This document shows, one piece after another, positions 23,647 through 35,431 of a DNA stretch of 64,000 nt. The number at the start of each line of letters is the position of its first letter. The first letter of the stretch is position 1. The position numbers were made by a program, and so were the translations under genes. The DNA lies in assembly GCA_013180625.2 (NCBI GenBank), contig SNVD02011117.1, forward strand, positions 186,001 through 250,000, given 5' to 3'. The stretch comes from Boswellia sacra (Eukaryota > Streptophyta > Magnoliopsida > Sapindales > Burseraceae). The notes under the pieces are model-generated. The model was not told the origin of the DNA. It ran no database searches and saw only the letters and a program-made list of their open reading frames with translations.

Positions 23647-24922
23647 TTGTGTCAATAACGAAGTAGACTCGCTACAAGGGATTCAGATAACAGACATTGC
23701 CGAGTTAACGTGAAAAAATCGTTGTTTCAGAGCCGTCTGGCGACCGAGAACGGTGGCTTGATAGGCAGAGAAACAAGACGAAGGCAATGAGGGCAGTTAA
23801 TGGATGTGGATGCAGTAGTAGTTGCAGCTCTTAAGTTTATAATAGACTAGAGTTGTGCAGTCAATGAAATGAATTTATTGTAAGATCCTGAACGGGTATT
23901 AAAGTGTCATTTATTAAATGTATTTTGCATCTAACCCCCCGAACAATTACATATTTTTATTTCAGTCCCTTATTTCTAGTTATTACTGGACTGGTTACTG
24001 GTTAGTATTGCAACAATTATGGTGTTTGTGAATTATTATTATTATTATTTGTTTCATACTTGGTCCAGTCCCGTGATCTGTGTCTTTATCAATTGATTTC
24101 TTCTTGACCTGAATCCCTTAATAATCGAGCGGCGCATGATCATCTTGAGCATCTTGTGATCCTACAGCCGTCTATACATGTGATGAGTGCACATATATGT
24201 GATGTCCAATCAGTATGGGCCGTTCATCAAGATAAACATGTGTGTGGGCCATTGAGTAATCTAACGGTGAAGATCACTTTAACTTCTCTTAATTATTCTT
24301 TTAATCTACCGTTGACTTGACTGACTCTTCCATAGTTGCTTCCATTCCACATGGGCGGATGGAATTTTAACAAACTATGCATCTAAATCAGGACAGGACC
24401 CGGGAGGGCCATGTTTAATAACATGTGGATCCACAAAGTCAAATTTGATTGATTTATTGTCTGTAAAAAAAAGGCATGGGCTCAATTAATGGTGTAGTTG
24501 TCTAGTATCATTTCTCCTTAAGTTTTGTTTATTTTACTTTGAAGAATTTAGAATAATGAAACGGATTTGCGAGTCTCAAATTGGGGCTAGAAGCACCAGG
24601 AATTAATCCAATTTGATCGAATTCCAATGCCAGGCATTAGCCACGACACAACCGCAAGAAGATAATCAAACAGGAGGCCCCTTCTGGCTAGTTGACTGCT
24701 CGGGAAATTAACCAGCAACAAACAAGACAAAAATGGCCGCAAACAAGTTCACCAAAGTGCAGAAGATCTGTATCTGTTAATGCCAGAGAAACCCATCAGC
24801 ATGCTTAATCGAGAGAATTACAGTGAATAACCATCTAGTTAATGTAACCAATTTATGAACAGAAACAATATGGCGGGGACAAGGATGTGTTGATCAGAAT
24901 ATTAGAGAGCCTCATCTGATAT
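23647..24922. other. 5' flank of the MGCC gene and intergenic DNA
   Basis: The first ~250 bases are the likely 5' UTR and promoter of the minus-strand gene. A short ATT repeat lies near 24035-24049. No other gene is recognisable up to the retrotransposon insertion. Confidence 0.4.
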
Positions 24923-25317
24923 TGTTAAGGCAGCACATTGAGCTGCCTCTTTCTTCATTGCACTCTGTCACTGCACTCTGTCATTTTTCGGTGCTACCAG
25001 TATTTAGTCTATTAAGTTAGTTAACAACATTAATCACTGTTTTATTGATTATTTCCTCTGTTCATTTTCTTTCACCTAGGATTAGTTACAAGCTGTTGTG
25101 CTGGCATTTGCACCAGCTCAGGATTAGCTGTATAGGTGTGTGCTGGCATTTCTACCAGCTTCTAGACTTGGACAGATGACAGCTTTCTATTGGCCTTCAT
25201 GACCTCCTGTAATGCATTGCCATCTGGTGTTGTACTGATACACAATATATAAATAAAATGCCTTCCTCCCTATGGTATTGAGCTGAGGGAATTACACATT
25301 TCATTCAAAGTTTAAGT
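24923..25317 (+). repeat. 5' LTR of the copia element
   Basis: Begins TGTTAAGG and ends TTTAAGT directly before the primer-binding site; the 3' end is not the usual CA. A GGCAGC/GCTGCC hairpin (24929-24947) sits at the 5' end. Inside are a duplicated CACTCTGTCACTG segment and a repeated GTGCTGGCATTT-CACCAGCT motif. TATATAAAT (25246-25254) is the likely TATA box and overlaps an AATAAA polyadenylation-type signal. Confidence 0.95.
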
Positions 25318-25329
25318 TGGTATCAGAGC
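25318..25329 (+). other. Primer-binding site (tRNA-iMet type)
   Basis: TGGTATCAGAGC immediately follows the 5' LTR. This is the standard plant copia site, complementary to the 3' part of initiator methionine tRNA, and would prime minus-strand DNA synthesis. Confidence 0.93.
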
Positions 25330-25343
25330 CTCAGGCCTACGCC

Positions 25344-28300
25344 ATGTCTACTGGGTCCTTCAATGGAAATTCCCCAAGTGGAAATTCAGGCCTGTCATCT
25401 CGTTCAAGCTTCATCAATGGCAACTCACCTTTTGGGAACATAATGAGTCAGTCATTTCCAATCAAACTGGATAAAGACAATCTCATTGTTTAGAAGGCCA
25501 TGATACTACCAACCCTTAGAGGTTACAAACTGGAAGGATATGTTCTCGGCACTAAAATCTGTCCACCAAAATTCATTACAGCTGGTGAAACTTCAGAGAA
25601 CAGAACCAGCTCTGAATCACAGCTCATTCCTAATCCAGAATTTGATGAATGGAGTACAGTCGACAACCTCTTAGTAGGCTGGTTGCTGGAATCTGTAACC
25701 AGTGAAATAGCAGCTCAAGTCATAGACCAAACAACATCCCATGGCCTGTGGACTGCACTGGAGGAATACTGTGGAGTTAAAAATCGATCCAAAATTTCAA
25801 ATCTCAGGTTTGATCTCCAAACTACTAGGAAAGGCTCTTTGACAATGAGTGAATACCTTACTAAAATGAAAAAGATTTCTGATAACCTTGCTGTTGCTGG
25901 TAGCCCGATTAAAACAAGTGATTTAGTCTCATTTGTCTGTCTGGGGTTGGATGCTGAGTATACCCCTATTGTAGTCCAAGTCCAAGCCAAGGATGAGATT
26001 TCCTGGCAAGAGCTTCAAGCTACACTGCTCAACTTTGAAAACAGACTAGAAAGGCTCAATAGCTTCACCAACCTTAGTCTGAACCAAGTGTCAGCCAATG
26101 TCGTGTATGGCAAACAAAAAGGCAACAATGCAAACCAGCCCAAGCAAGGCAATTTCAAGAACAATCATAACTCAGGAAACTATGGGAGAGGCCTCAACAA
26201 CAACTTCCACAGAGGCAGAGGTGGTGGAAGGTTTGGAAACTCCAAACCAGTATGTCAAATCTGTGGAAAAGTAGGACACCCTGCCTCCATTTGCTTCTAC
26301 AGAACTGACCTAAACTACATGGGTTCCTCAAGCAGAAATGGAAACAACAGCAACAACCAGGGACCCCAAAGGCAATTTCAGAATCAGACTCAATCTCAAC
26401 AAGCCTACTTAGCTACTCCTGAGACAATTGGTGATGAGGGGTGGTATGCTGATAGTGGAGCTACCAACTATGTCACTGCAGTGCCCAGTCTACTCAATTC
26501 AAGCAGTGAATATGAAGGTAAGAACACACTTTCTGTTGGTGATGGAAGACAATTGTATATTTCTCACATTGGTAACACCATATTGCCTGCTTATAATGTT
26601 GTTCTTAACCTGCAAAATACCTTATGTGTGCCTAAAATCACCAAGAACTTGATAAGTGTCTCAAAGCTCACTAGAGATAACAATGTGTTTATTGAATTCC
26701 ATCCTAACCACTGTCTTGTGAAGGACAAACAATCCCATCAGGTACTACTGCACGGGAGAGTTGAAGGAGGACTTTACAAATTCTATCAAGTAGCCAAGAA
26801 ACCATCCAAGAGTCAGCCCAGCAAGAATAAAACCTCAAATCCAGGAGTCCTGCAAACCAGTCTTGAGTCTAGCTTGTCATCAGAGTCTGTTTCTACTAAA
26901 CAAAAGTCTCTTAATCCTGTCAATCCATCTGTGTCAGACTTCAATGATTCACTGAAACAAAACAAAATTTGTATATGGCACAGAAAGCTTGGACATCCAT
27001 CTGTAAAAATTCTCAATCAAGTTTTGAAAACTTGTAATGAACAAATAGACAGTTTTGAGAACTTCAAATTCTGTGATGCCTGTCAATTAGGAAAATCTCA
27101 TGCACTACCCTTCAAAAATTCCACAAACAGAACAAAGAGTATCCTAGATTTAATTCACACTGACCTATGGGGTCCTGCACCTATTGCATCAACCTCAGGA
27201 TATAAGTATTACATACATTTCATAGATGATTTCAGCAGGTTTACTTGGATATACCCCCTGAAAAACAAATCTGATACCTTCTTAGTCTTCAAGCAATTTA
27301 AAAATCTTGTAGAAAAAAAATTTGAAAGATCAATAAAATGCATTCAATCAGATTGGGGAGGGGAGTACAGACCACTTGCTGAATTTCTTAAGAATCATGA
27401 AATTGAATCTAGGATAGCCTGTCCATACACACATGAACAACAAGGGAAGGCAGAGAGAAAACACAGACATATAGTAGAAGTAGGGCTGACAATGCTGGCA
27501 CAGGCTAATATGCCCTTGAAATACTGGTGGGAAGCCTTCCATACAGCAGTGTGGATAATTAATAGGCTCCCAACACCATTACTTAACAATTTATCTCCCT
27601 GGCAGAAAATTTTCAACCAAAAACCAGACTATAAAATCCTGAAGACATTTGGATGTTCTTGCTTTCCCTACCTGAGGCCATATCACACACAAAAATTCCA
27701 ATTTCACTCCACAAAATGTGTGTTCTTGGGATACAGTGACTCCCATAAAGGGTACAAGTGCCTGAGTCCTGCTGGAAGAATCTACATTTCCAGACATGTA
27801 ACCTTTAATGAATTGGAGTTCCCCTTCAAAAATGGGTTCTTGAATTCCAGAGAAAGTCATGTGTCACCAGCAACCAGTTTAACTCAACCTGATCTAAACT
27901 TTCCTCTCTTCAATTGGTACTGTCCTCCCAAGTTTCATTCTGAACCACAGAAGTCCATAGAACCAACCAACAGAACAGTAGCTCCCAACTCTCCTGATGC
28001 AGCAGTACTGACACCTCTTCAAACCAATGCAGATCCTTCACACTCTACCGAGAGTTCATCAAACTCATCTCAACCTCAACAAGAAATTGCTCCGATCTTG
28101 AATGAACCTGGAAACACTCAAACAGAATTACCTCAAGTCGATCCCACATCCTCCTGTCATCCAATGATCACAAGATCAAAGATGGGAATCTTCAAACCAA
28201 AAACTTATAGCCTTGAACTACATAACTCCTCTCTTGAACCTACAACAATCAATGAAGCCCTGAAGTCAGCAGTCTGGAAAAGAGCAATGGATGATGAATT

Positions 28301-29801
28301 CAATGCTCTAATCAAGAATGATACATGGACACTAGTGCCTTACTCTCCACACTACAACCTGGTTGGAAACAAATGGGTGTTCAAAGTCAAACTGAACAGT
28401 GATGGCTCAATTCATAAACACAAGGCCAGATTAGTGGCAAAGGGGTTCCATCAGACCCCAGGCATAGATTATACTGAAACCTACAGTCCAGTAGTTAAAC
28501 CAGCAACAATAAGAGTCATTCTGACCTTGGCTGTGTCACAAAATTGGGGAGTGAGACAGTTAGACTTCAATAATGCATTCTTGAATGGAAATTTAGAAGA
28601 GACAGTGTTCATGGTGCAACCCGAAGGCTATGTAGATCCTGCAAAACCAACACATGTATGCAAACTAAACAAGGCTCTCTATGGACTGAAACAAGCACCC
28701 AGGGCCTGGTTTGAGAAATTAAAAATCACTCTCCTGGAATGGGGTTTCACAAACTCCAAATCTGATTCCTCTCTCTTTGTTCTCAAGGATCAACAAAATG
28801 TAATCTACATACTAATCTATGTAGATGATATTCTCATAACTGGGAACAATCCTAAGTTATGCCAGGGACTTATTCTTGAACTGAACAAGAAATTTGCTCT
28901 CAAAGACCTTGGAGAATTGCATTTCTTTCTTGGCATTGAGGTAAGAAGAGACTCTTCAGGAATGTACTTAAGTCAGGCCAAATACATTGCTGACCTGCTG
29001 CAGAAACTCAAATTTGATCACCTAAAGGGTTGTCCTACTCCAGCAGTACTTAATCAGAAATTGTTATCAGAGGAAGACTCAATTCCTTTCCATGATCCAA
29101 CACTTTACAGAAGTACCTTGGGAGCTTTACAATATTTATCTTACACAAGACCTGACATTGCTTATATAGTTAATAAGCTTAGTCAGTCACTTCAAGCTCC
29201 AAAAACAGGCCACTGGAAAAGAGTAAAAAGGATACTAAGGTATCTTAAAGCTACAATTTCCTTCAGTCTTCACATCAGACCTTGTGACAACAACAACATC
29301 ACTGGTTTCTCAGATGCTGACTGGGCATGTAGCATCGAAGACAGGAAATCCATTGGGGGCTATTGTGTTTTCCTTGGTGATACATTGGTTTCCTGGCAAT
29401 CTAAGAAGCAAGCAGTGGTTTCAAGATCCAGCACAGAATCTAAATATCGTGCACTGGCATCAGTAGCTGCAGAGATCACTTGGCTGCAGTCCCTTCTCAG
29501 TGAGCTATATTTTCAATCTAGTCAGTGTCCTATAACCTGGTGTGATAACACCAGTGCCAGTGCCCTTGCTTCCAATCCAGTTCACCATGCTAGGACAAAA
29601 CATATTGAAATTGACATTCATTTTGTCAGCGATAAAGTCCTACAGAAGCTGCTTGAAGTTCGCTATGTTCCATCATGTGATCAGGTTGCTGATTGCTTAA
29701 CAAAAGCACTGGGAACACCACAATTTCAGCTCTTCCGATCCAAGCTTGGAGTTATAGAAATACCCTCCAGCTTGAGGGGGGGTGTTAAGGCAGCACATTG
29801 A
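25344..29801 (+). pseudogene. Copia gag-pol polyprotein with one in-frame stop
   Basis: From ATG at 25344 the frame runs 49 codons to a TAG at 25491-25493, then stays open from ATG 25500 to TGA 29799-29801 (1,433 aa). Numbering from 25500: a gag region of the UBN2 type (~1-240); CCHC zinc knuckle CQICGKVGHPASIC (252-265); protease with DSGA at 318; integrase zinc-binding HRKLGH region (~497) and catalytic core with DLWGP and SDWGGEY motifs; reverse transcriptase with YVDD at 1107; RNase H with SDADWA near 1271 and SSTESKYRA. No other frameshift or stop is visible. The last codons are read from the purine tract and the start of the 3' LTR. The single stop would truncate gag near its N-terminus unless translation restarts at 25500. 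Confidence 0.95.
29774..29782 (+). other. Polypurine tract
   Basis: GAGGGGGGG abuts the 3' LTR and is the expected plus-strand primer. It is also translated as part of the pol C-terminus (LRGGV), a common arrangement in copia elements. Confidence 0.85.
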
Positions 29802-30177
29802 GCTGCCTCTTTCTTCATTGCACTCTGTCACTGCACTCTGTCATTTTTCGGTGCTACCAGTATTTAGTCTGTTAAGTTAGTTAACAACATTAATCACTGT
29901 TTTATTGATTATTTCCTCTGTTCATTTTCTTTCACCTAGGATTAGTTACAAGCTGTTGTGCTGGCATTTGCACCAGCTCAGGATTAGCTGTATAGGTGTG
30001 TGCTGGCATTTCTACCAGCTTCTAGACTTGGACAGATGACAGCTTTCTATTGGCCTTCATGACCTCCTGTAATGCATTGCCATCTGGTGTTGTACTGATA
30101 CACAATATATAAATAAAATGCCTTCCTCCCTATGGTATTGAGCTGAGGGAAGTATACATTTCATTCAAAGTTTAAGT
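29783..30177 (+). repeat. 3' LTR of the copia element
   Basis: Collinear with the 5' LTR at an offset of 4,860. Three substitutions are visible: G for A at 29871, and two changes in the motif at 30151-30158 (AGTATACA against ATTACACA). It is followed by the GATAT target copy. Confidence 0.95.
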
Positions 30178-30182
30178 GATAT

Positions 30183-33100
30183 TTACTCAAAGCTTCAAAT
30201 TTTCTGAAGAACATGTGCATGCGAAGGAGAATTGAATAGACTATGACAACGCGGCTGGCTCCATTTGCATCCATCATGAGAACTTGCAACAGAAACAAGC
30301 ACGAGAAGATCAGCTCCTGCAAGTTAGAATTAATTAATTAAACTGTTATTGCGAAATTAATAGCTTACTATAACGTTAATTAATGAGACAATTACATAAA
30401 TACTTTCGGGTTTTTACTTAATTTTAAACGAATAACAACTATATACTTTTCATCAATCACACCCATGAAATTATATTTAAATCATTAGTTTCACCTCTAA
30501 AATCATTATTTTCAAAAGTGTAATTGATGAAAAAAATGAACAACTGTAGATATGTGTTGAGCAGAAAAAGATAGTCGTTATTCGCTTGAAATTAAGTTAA
30601 AACTCGAGGAAACTTAAGGTAGACTTATCATACGTTTTTGGATTAAAGACACATGTTAAACCCTCAAAAATTATATAAACTGTCTTGAGGATTGTGTATA
30701 TTCTATCAAAAATTATAAATTCTCTAAAAAACTCCGTAAAAATCACTAAATGCCCAAGTTTCAAGTAAATATGTATAATTTTTAAGGATTTAGCATACGC
30801 TTTTAGGATTCAAGTTAAGTCTATCCCTTATTGGTATTGTCCCTTTATTAAATTCTCTCCCAGTTGCAAAGCGCATCAGTTATTGAATCGATAATCGGCC
30901 TTCTGCTGTCTAATTAACTCTCTGTATCAATGAAATGTTGTGTGCATCATCATGAATGACGAGGGGGACATTAGCTTGGTCCATGTCCATTGATGGCAAC
31001 GTGGTTGCTCTGTTTACCAGGACCCAAACCGCATCCACATGCATGCACCATCGTTTTCACCTGTAATAAACAGCAACACATCAATCATCATTGTCCTTTG
31101 ATAATAAAAGCTGTGTGTAAACCACTTCTACGTCGAAGCATTTATCTCTGTTTAGTTGGTCCCTTGATTGAACTGCGATGTTAATTTGGACATATAATTG
31201 TCGTTAAGGAAGTTGAGAGAACAAACCATTGTTCGATCCTATGTTGGAAGTAATGTGGGTTGCTGGTTGTTGGATAAATAGTTGAGTTTGGTCACCAAAA
31301 GCCTCCAGGAATTGTGTGAAAAGGAACCAAAAATTGATGGAAAACTTGTTGGGCGTTTTGTTTGGGTATCGGGAAAACGGATGAAAAGGAAGGAAAGAAA
31401 ATTGGGAAATCTGATTTTCTTATTTTTAATTTTGATAACAATAAAAAAATAATTTATTTAATTTTGAAAATATGGTCCAACTAATTAGTTAAAGGATGTG
31501 ATCTCTTAATACAACTTTTTACTTATTTATCTCATTAAATTTAAGGTTTGAGATAGTTGACGAGGTGATACAAATAAATATAAATTTTTTATTTTAAATT
31601 TGAATGACTAAATTATATGAGATATGATCATTAATTTTGTATTTTTAATTATATAGATTATGAAATTAAGGTATATTGATGTATAAAAATATGAGTCCCA
31701 CATTTTGTATCATTAATTAACTATGCGATTTCACGTATTATGTGGATGTTATATTAATATGACAAGTGAATAGTAATTTGATTCATATAACAATTGATAT
31801 GGGTTATTGAATAATTGCCTTATTGTTTGGGATGTTAAATTTATGAAATAAGAAGTATAGTCTTTCTCATATTTAATTTATACAATATAAAAAATTTATA
31901 TAATTTTAACTATTTTATATCTCGTTTTTCTGCTAAGACAAAAGGAACAATCAATTTATGTAAATCAAATTGGGCCAGTGGCCGCAAACTAATGTTTTAA
32001 AGAGTCCTTAAAACATTACTTCTGCAGGATAAAAATGACCTGGGGAAGCAAAGCAGCACTGCAGATCGGTATCTTGCATGGCAGACACGCCCCAGAACAC
32101 CTTAACCCAAACTGCAATTAATGGTATTGGAATATGAGATTTTCATTTCATTTGAGTCATGCACAAACATTAAGTAGAGAACACGGTTAGTATTGAAGTG
32201 TTACTTCCGATTATTACCTAATTTCAATGGCTGTTATATGCATTTAAAATATTTAATCAGAAGCGTTACATTCAAGACAATGTGATTAAACTTGTTTTTT
32301 CTAAAAATATAAGTCCTATTCATGAAAAGTTTATAATATACACATAAAATATCTCATTGTATTATGTCTTAATTATATTCATAAAATTATGAGAAATAAC
32401 CAAAGTTTATGACTGTTTTCAAGATAGTAGATGTGATTATTTTTATTGATTAGTCAAATTATTAGTTTGTTGACTGTCGAAGCCTACCTCGTCAACCCAT
32501 TGACCTGTTATAGATTCATGAGTTGGACTGTCAGTTTGTCAACCGATTCATTGATTAGATAATAAAAAAAAATTTGGGTTTGATTATTTTTTTATATTCG
32601 TCCTTTAACTTGATTATTTTTGTATGTACGCTTAATATTTGCAGACTCATTCTTGCATTTCTACCTAAAGAGAAGGATATACTAGGACAAGCACTAAATT
32701 TATAGTTAATATACTTTTTGGCCGAATTTTACCTAGGCCTAATAATTTAATGTTGTGAAGCGTGATTTGGACACCATCAATATTAATTTATCAATCAATT
32801 ACTATTGAATTAGAATAGCCAAGTAGCAAGATTTGTGCAACACTTTTCATGCTAATTATTGACCCACCAAGCGCAGCAAGCATATATCAAGTAACCAAAT
32901 TGGGCTTACACTTCACTGTTTTATATTCGCCAACCATACGCGCACCATAATCATTATCAAATCTTCTAATAAAATTTTAGAAGTCACAGCTGCACCCACA
33001 TAAGTCTTAGAAAGTGAAAGCAGCTATATATGTCTCTTTCCATATAGGCTTCATCCAATCCAGATCCATGATCATGCTTTTTAATTTATTTGACAGATTG

Positions 33101-33946
33101 TGCTTCCTTGTGGCGGAATTTAATGCGGATTGACATTTAGTCACTGCAATCTTCTGTTGTTAAAGTATCTTAATCATACATTTTTATAAACAAAACATAA
33201 ATCCATATCATGGTCTAGAAAAATAATACGTGTCAGCATCCAGTACCCACCTTCGTTTCTTAATTAATTAAAACCAGTAGAAAGAGATTGTGTTTTAAAA
33301 AACACTGTACATTTACAATTATTTAAATGGCACGTATAATAGAAGAATAAGATCATAGCTTTGTTTATTATTATTGTTGTTGTTGTTTTTTTGAAGTGAT
33401 GATAGCATCATTAATATGGAAGATTGAGCAAAGAAAAACAAGTTTAGTTTAAAGCTGCAAGCAAAAGCAACCTTCTACTACAAAGTTGCAGATCAAATTA
33501 TTAATCTTCATACTGTTGATTACGCTGCATTCTGAAACAACCCAACAGCAACTATATAAATTTCTTTTAATTGTTTATGTTTGGTATGTCTTTTTGCTAA
33601 GAAATGGAGGCCAGAAATAATATATGATTTCCCAATCAAAATAGGAATAGACAGCTTATCTGTCTCCCCAGACATTCTCTTTTTTTGTCTCCATTTTATC
33701 GCATTACCCACTATTTACAATTTAATTTAATAATTATTTTAAATTAAAAAAGAACACATTATAGATGAATTCTAAAAAATAAATGATCAAATAAAGAAAA
33801 CTATTGTATTGTGTAAGTATGATAAATACTCTTAACAAGATTTTATTGAAAAAAAAAATTCCAAGGATGCAAAAGTACTTATTAACATTCCATATATAAA
33901 AGGAAATAAAATCTATTGATTTATTAATAAATTTGCTCAAAATATA
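30183..33946. other. AT-rich intergenic stretch
   Basis: No gene, RNA or clear transposon is recognisable over ~3.7 kb. Short frames at 30990-31184 and 33520-33711 have no known content. The sequence is rich in A/T runs, and a GTT/ATT simple repeat lies near 33366-33386. Confidence 0.4.
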
Positions 33947-34673
33947 TAGTAAAACCTCTATAAATAAATATTATTAGAATCACGAAAATTTATTATTTTA
34001 TAGAGGTTATTTAATTATCCAAAAATAAATAATTTATTAATTTATCGATAGCATATATAAATTATATGAAGCTATTTCTGCTTTATGCGATAGAAATTCA
34101 ATGGATTTTTAACACGTTTTAAATCATTCTAATAAGAACGATGCAGTGATTAAATTTCATATTGATGCAGAGATTATTGAAAGGGTAATAGATATGTTTA
34201 CTAACGATAATAATTTTCTAGATGATAGTTATGTTTTATCAAATGTTTATCTACAAGATGTCATTCAAGCCATGCAACCTTACACAACTTTTTGCTATAA
34301 TATGAAAAACCAAATGTGATGCGTGCTTTACAAAAAAAAAAAAAAATTAACAATGAAGTTGAGTTTAGTTTAGATAGGAAAAAAAAAACTAAAAAACTTT
34401 ATGTGCATGTTTCGAAAAAAAAGAATTGAGAAACTAGAAGTTGTCAATAAAAATCATATTAATATTATAAATTGTATATGCTATATATTTTATGTGTTAG
34501 ATTAATTATTAATTTATATTTTTGTTGGGCCTTAAAGGATTTGAAAAAAATTATTATCTTATACATTTAGCGAATTTATTCATTTATGGCATAGGTTCAA
34601 GTCAAGATTGAAATATTTTATTATTTGACCGAAGTTATTAATTTATCGAACATTTATTTATCGAGGTTTTCAT
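33947..34673. mobile_element. Emigrant/pogo-like DNA transposon relic
   Basis: The left end reads AGTAAAACCTCTATAAATAAA, which matches the terminal inverted repeat I know from plant Emigrant/Lemi (pogo-type) elements. The right end is its complement in worn form (ATTTATTTATCGAGGTTTTC). Both ends abut TA, the target dinucleotide of the Tc1/mariner/pogo group. The ~730-base interior has patches that read like protein (for example around 34160-34270) but with many stops, so it is a deleted, decayed copy. Symmetric AT-rich subterminal repeats around 33970 and 34640 support the pairing of ends. Confidence 0.65.
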
Positions 34674-34705
34674 GTAGTAAGAGTAGTGGAAAATTAATGT
34701 GTATG

Positions 34706-35423
34706 CAGTGACGGACCTAGATCCTTTGGGGGGTCGACTCGGTTAATAATAAAATGATATTAAATTTTTATTAAGTTTGTACAATGTAAAAGAAAAAACA
34801 AAAACATGATAATTTTATTAAATTAATTATGCATCAAGAACATAGAATTTAACTTTTTTAAAATCTCATAGATAAATATAAATTGAATAATTTAAATAAA
34901 TGTTTGTCAATAATATACATTCTCATAAATTTAAAAAAAAGGAACTTTATATTTTTAAAACAAATTATCAACTCTCAATAACTAAACCATAAGAATGAGG
35001 TATAATTATAAATTTTGAAAAGATTAACAAAAAATAATATATTATACAAACTTTTTAACTTAAATCTTCAATCTATGTTTCTTTTAATTAATAAGAATAT
35101 CATTTGTTTAAAGAAAAGGTAAGGAAAATATTAAAAAATATATTTAATTAGCTAAATTAAATGACATAAAGATTTTTGAGCCTATTTAATATGACATGGT
35201 AATTCCATCATTATTAAGAGACTACGAATATGGGAGGACCGAAAGAAATTTCATGACAAAAACCTCAAGATTAAAGGTTTGTTATAAAAGTTTTCAAACA
35301 TCTGGGGAGGCCAAAAATATTTTTTTACGACGGAATCCTTCCATCCACAAGGGCTCTTCAAGAAAATTTAAAAAACCTGGAGGGGGCCTGGGCCCCCTAG
35401 GCCGTAACACAGTTCCGCCGCCA
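34706..35423. mobile_element. Non-autonomous hAT element, 718 bp
   Basis: Flanked by a perfect 8-bp target duplication TGTGTATG (34698-34705 and 35424-35431), the hallmark length for hAT. The left terminus is CAGTGACGGA and the right terminus, reverse complemented, is TGGCGGCGGA, imperfect inverted repeats of the common plant CAGTGGCGGA type. G-runs just inside the left end (TTTGGGGGG) and C/G-runs inside the right end (GGAGGGGGCCTGGGCCCCCT) are typical subterminal features. There is no transposase; the frame at 35196-35432 runs out through the right end and is not a gene. Confidence 0.88.
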
Positions 35424-35431
35424 TGTGTATG

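Larger units (their letters stand above)
24923..30177 (+). mobile_element. Ty1/copia LTR retrotransposon, nearly intact
   Basis: A 5,255-base element with direct LTRs (24923-25317 and 29783-30177), a primer-binding site, one long gag-pol frame and a purine tract. The flanks carry a 5-bp direct duplication, GATAT, at 24918-24922 and 30178-30182, as expected for copia integration. Protein domain order is gag, protease, integrase, reverse transcriptase, RNase H, which defines the copia class. The LTRs differ at only three of 395 positions, so the insertion is recent; at an assumed plant rate of ~1.3e-8 per site per year that is roughly 0.3 million years. One in-frame stop in gag (25491-25493) probably makes this copy non-autonomous. 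Confidence 0.97.

Noticed and set aside
22745..23713. Several long plus-strand frames with leucine runs
   Set aside because: Antisense shadows of the MGCC gene; the leucine run is the complement of the Asn-coding microsatellite.
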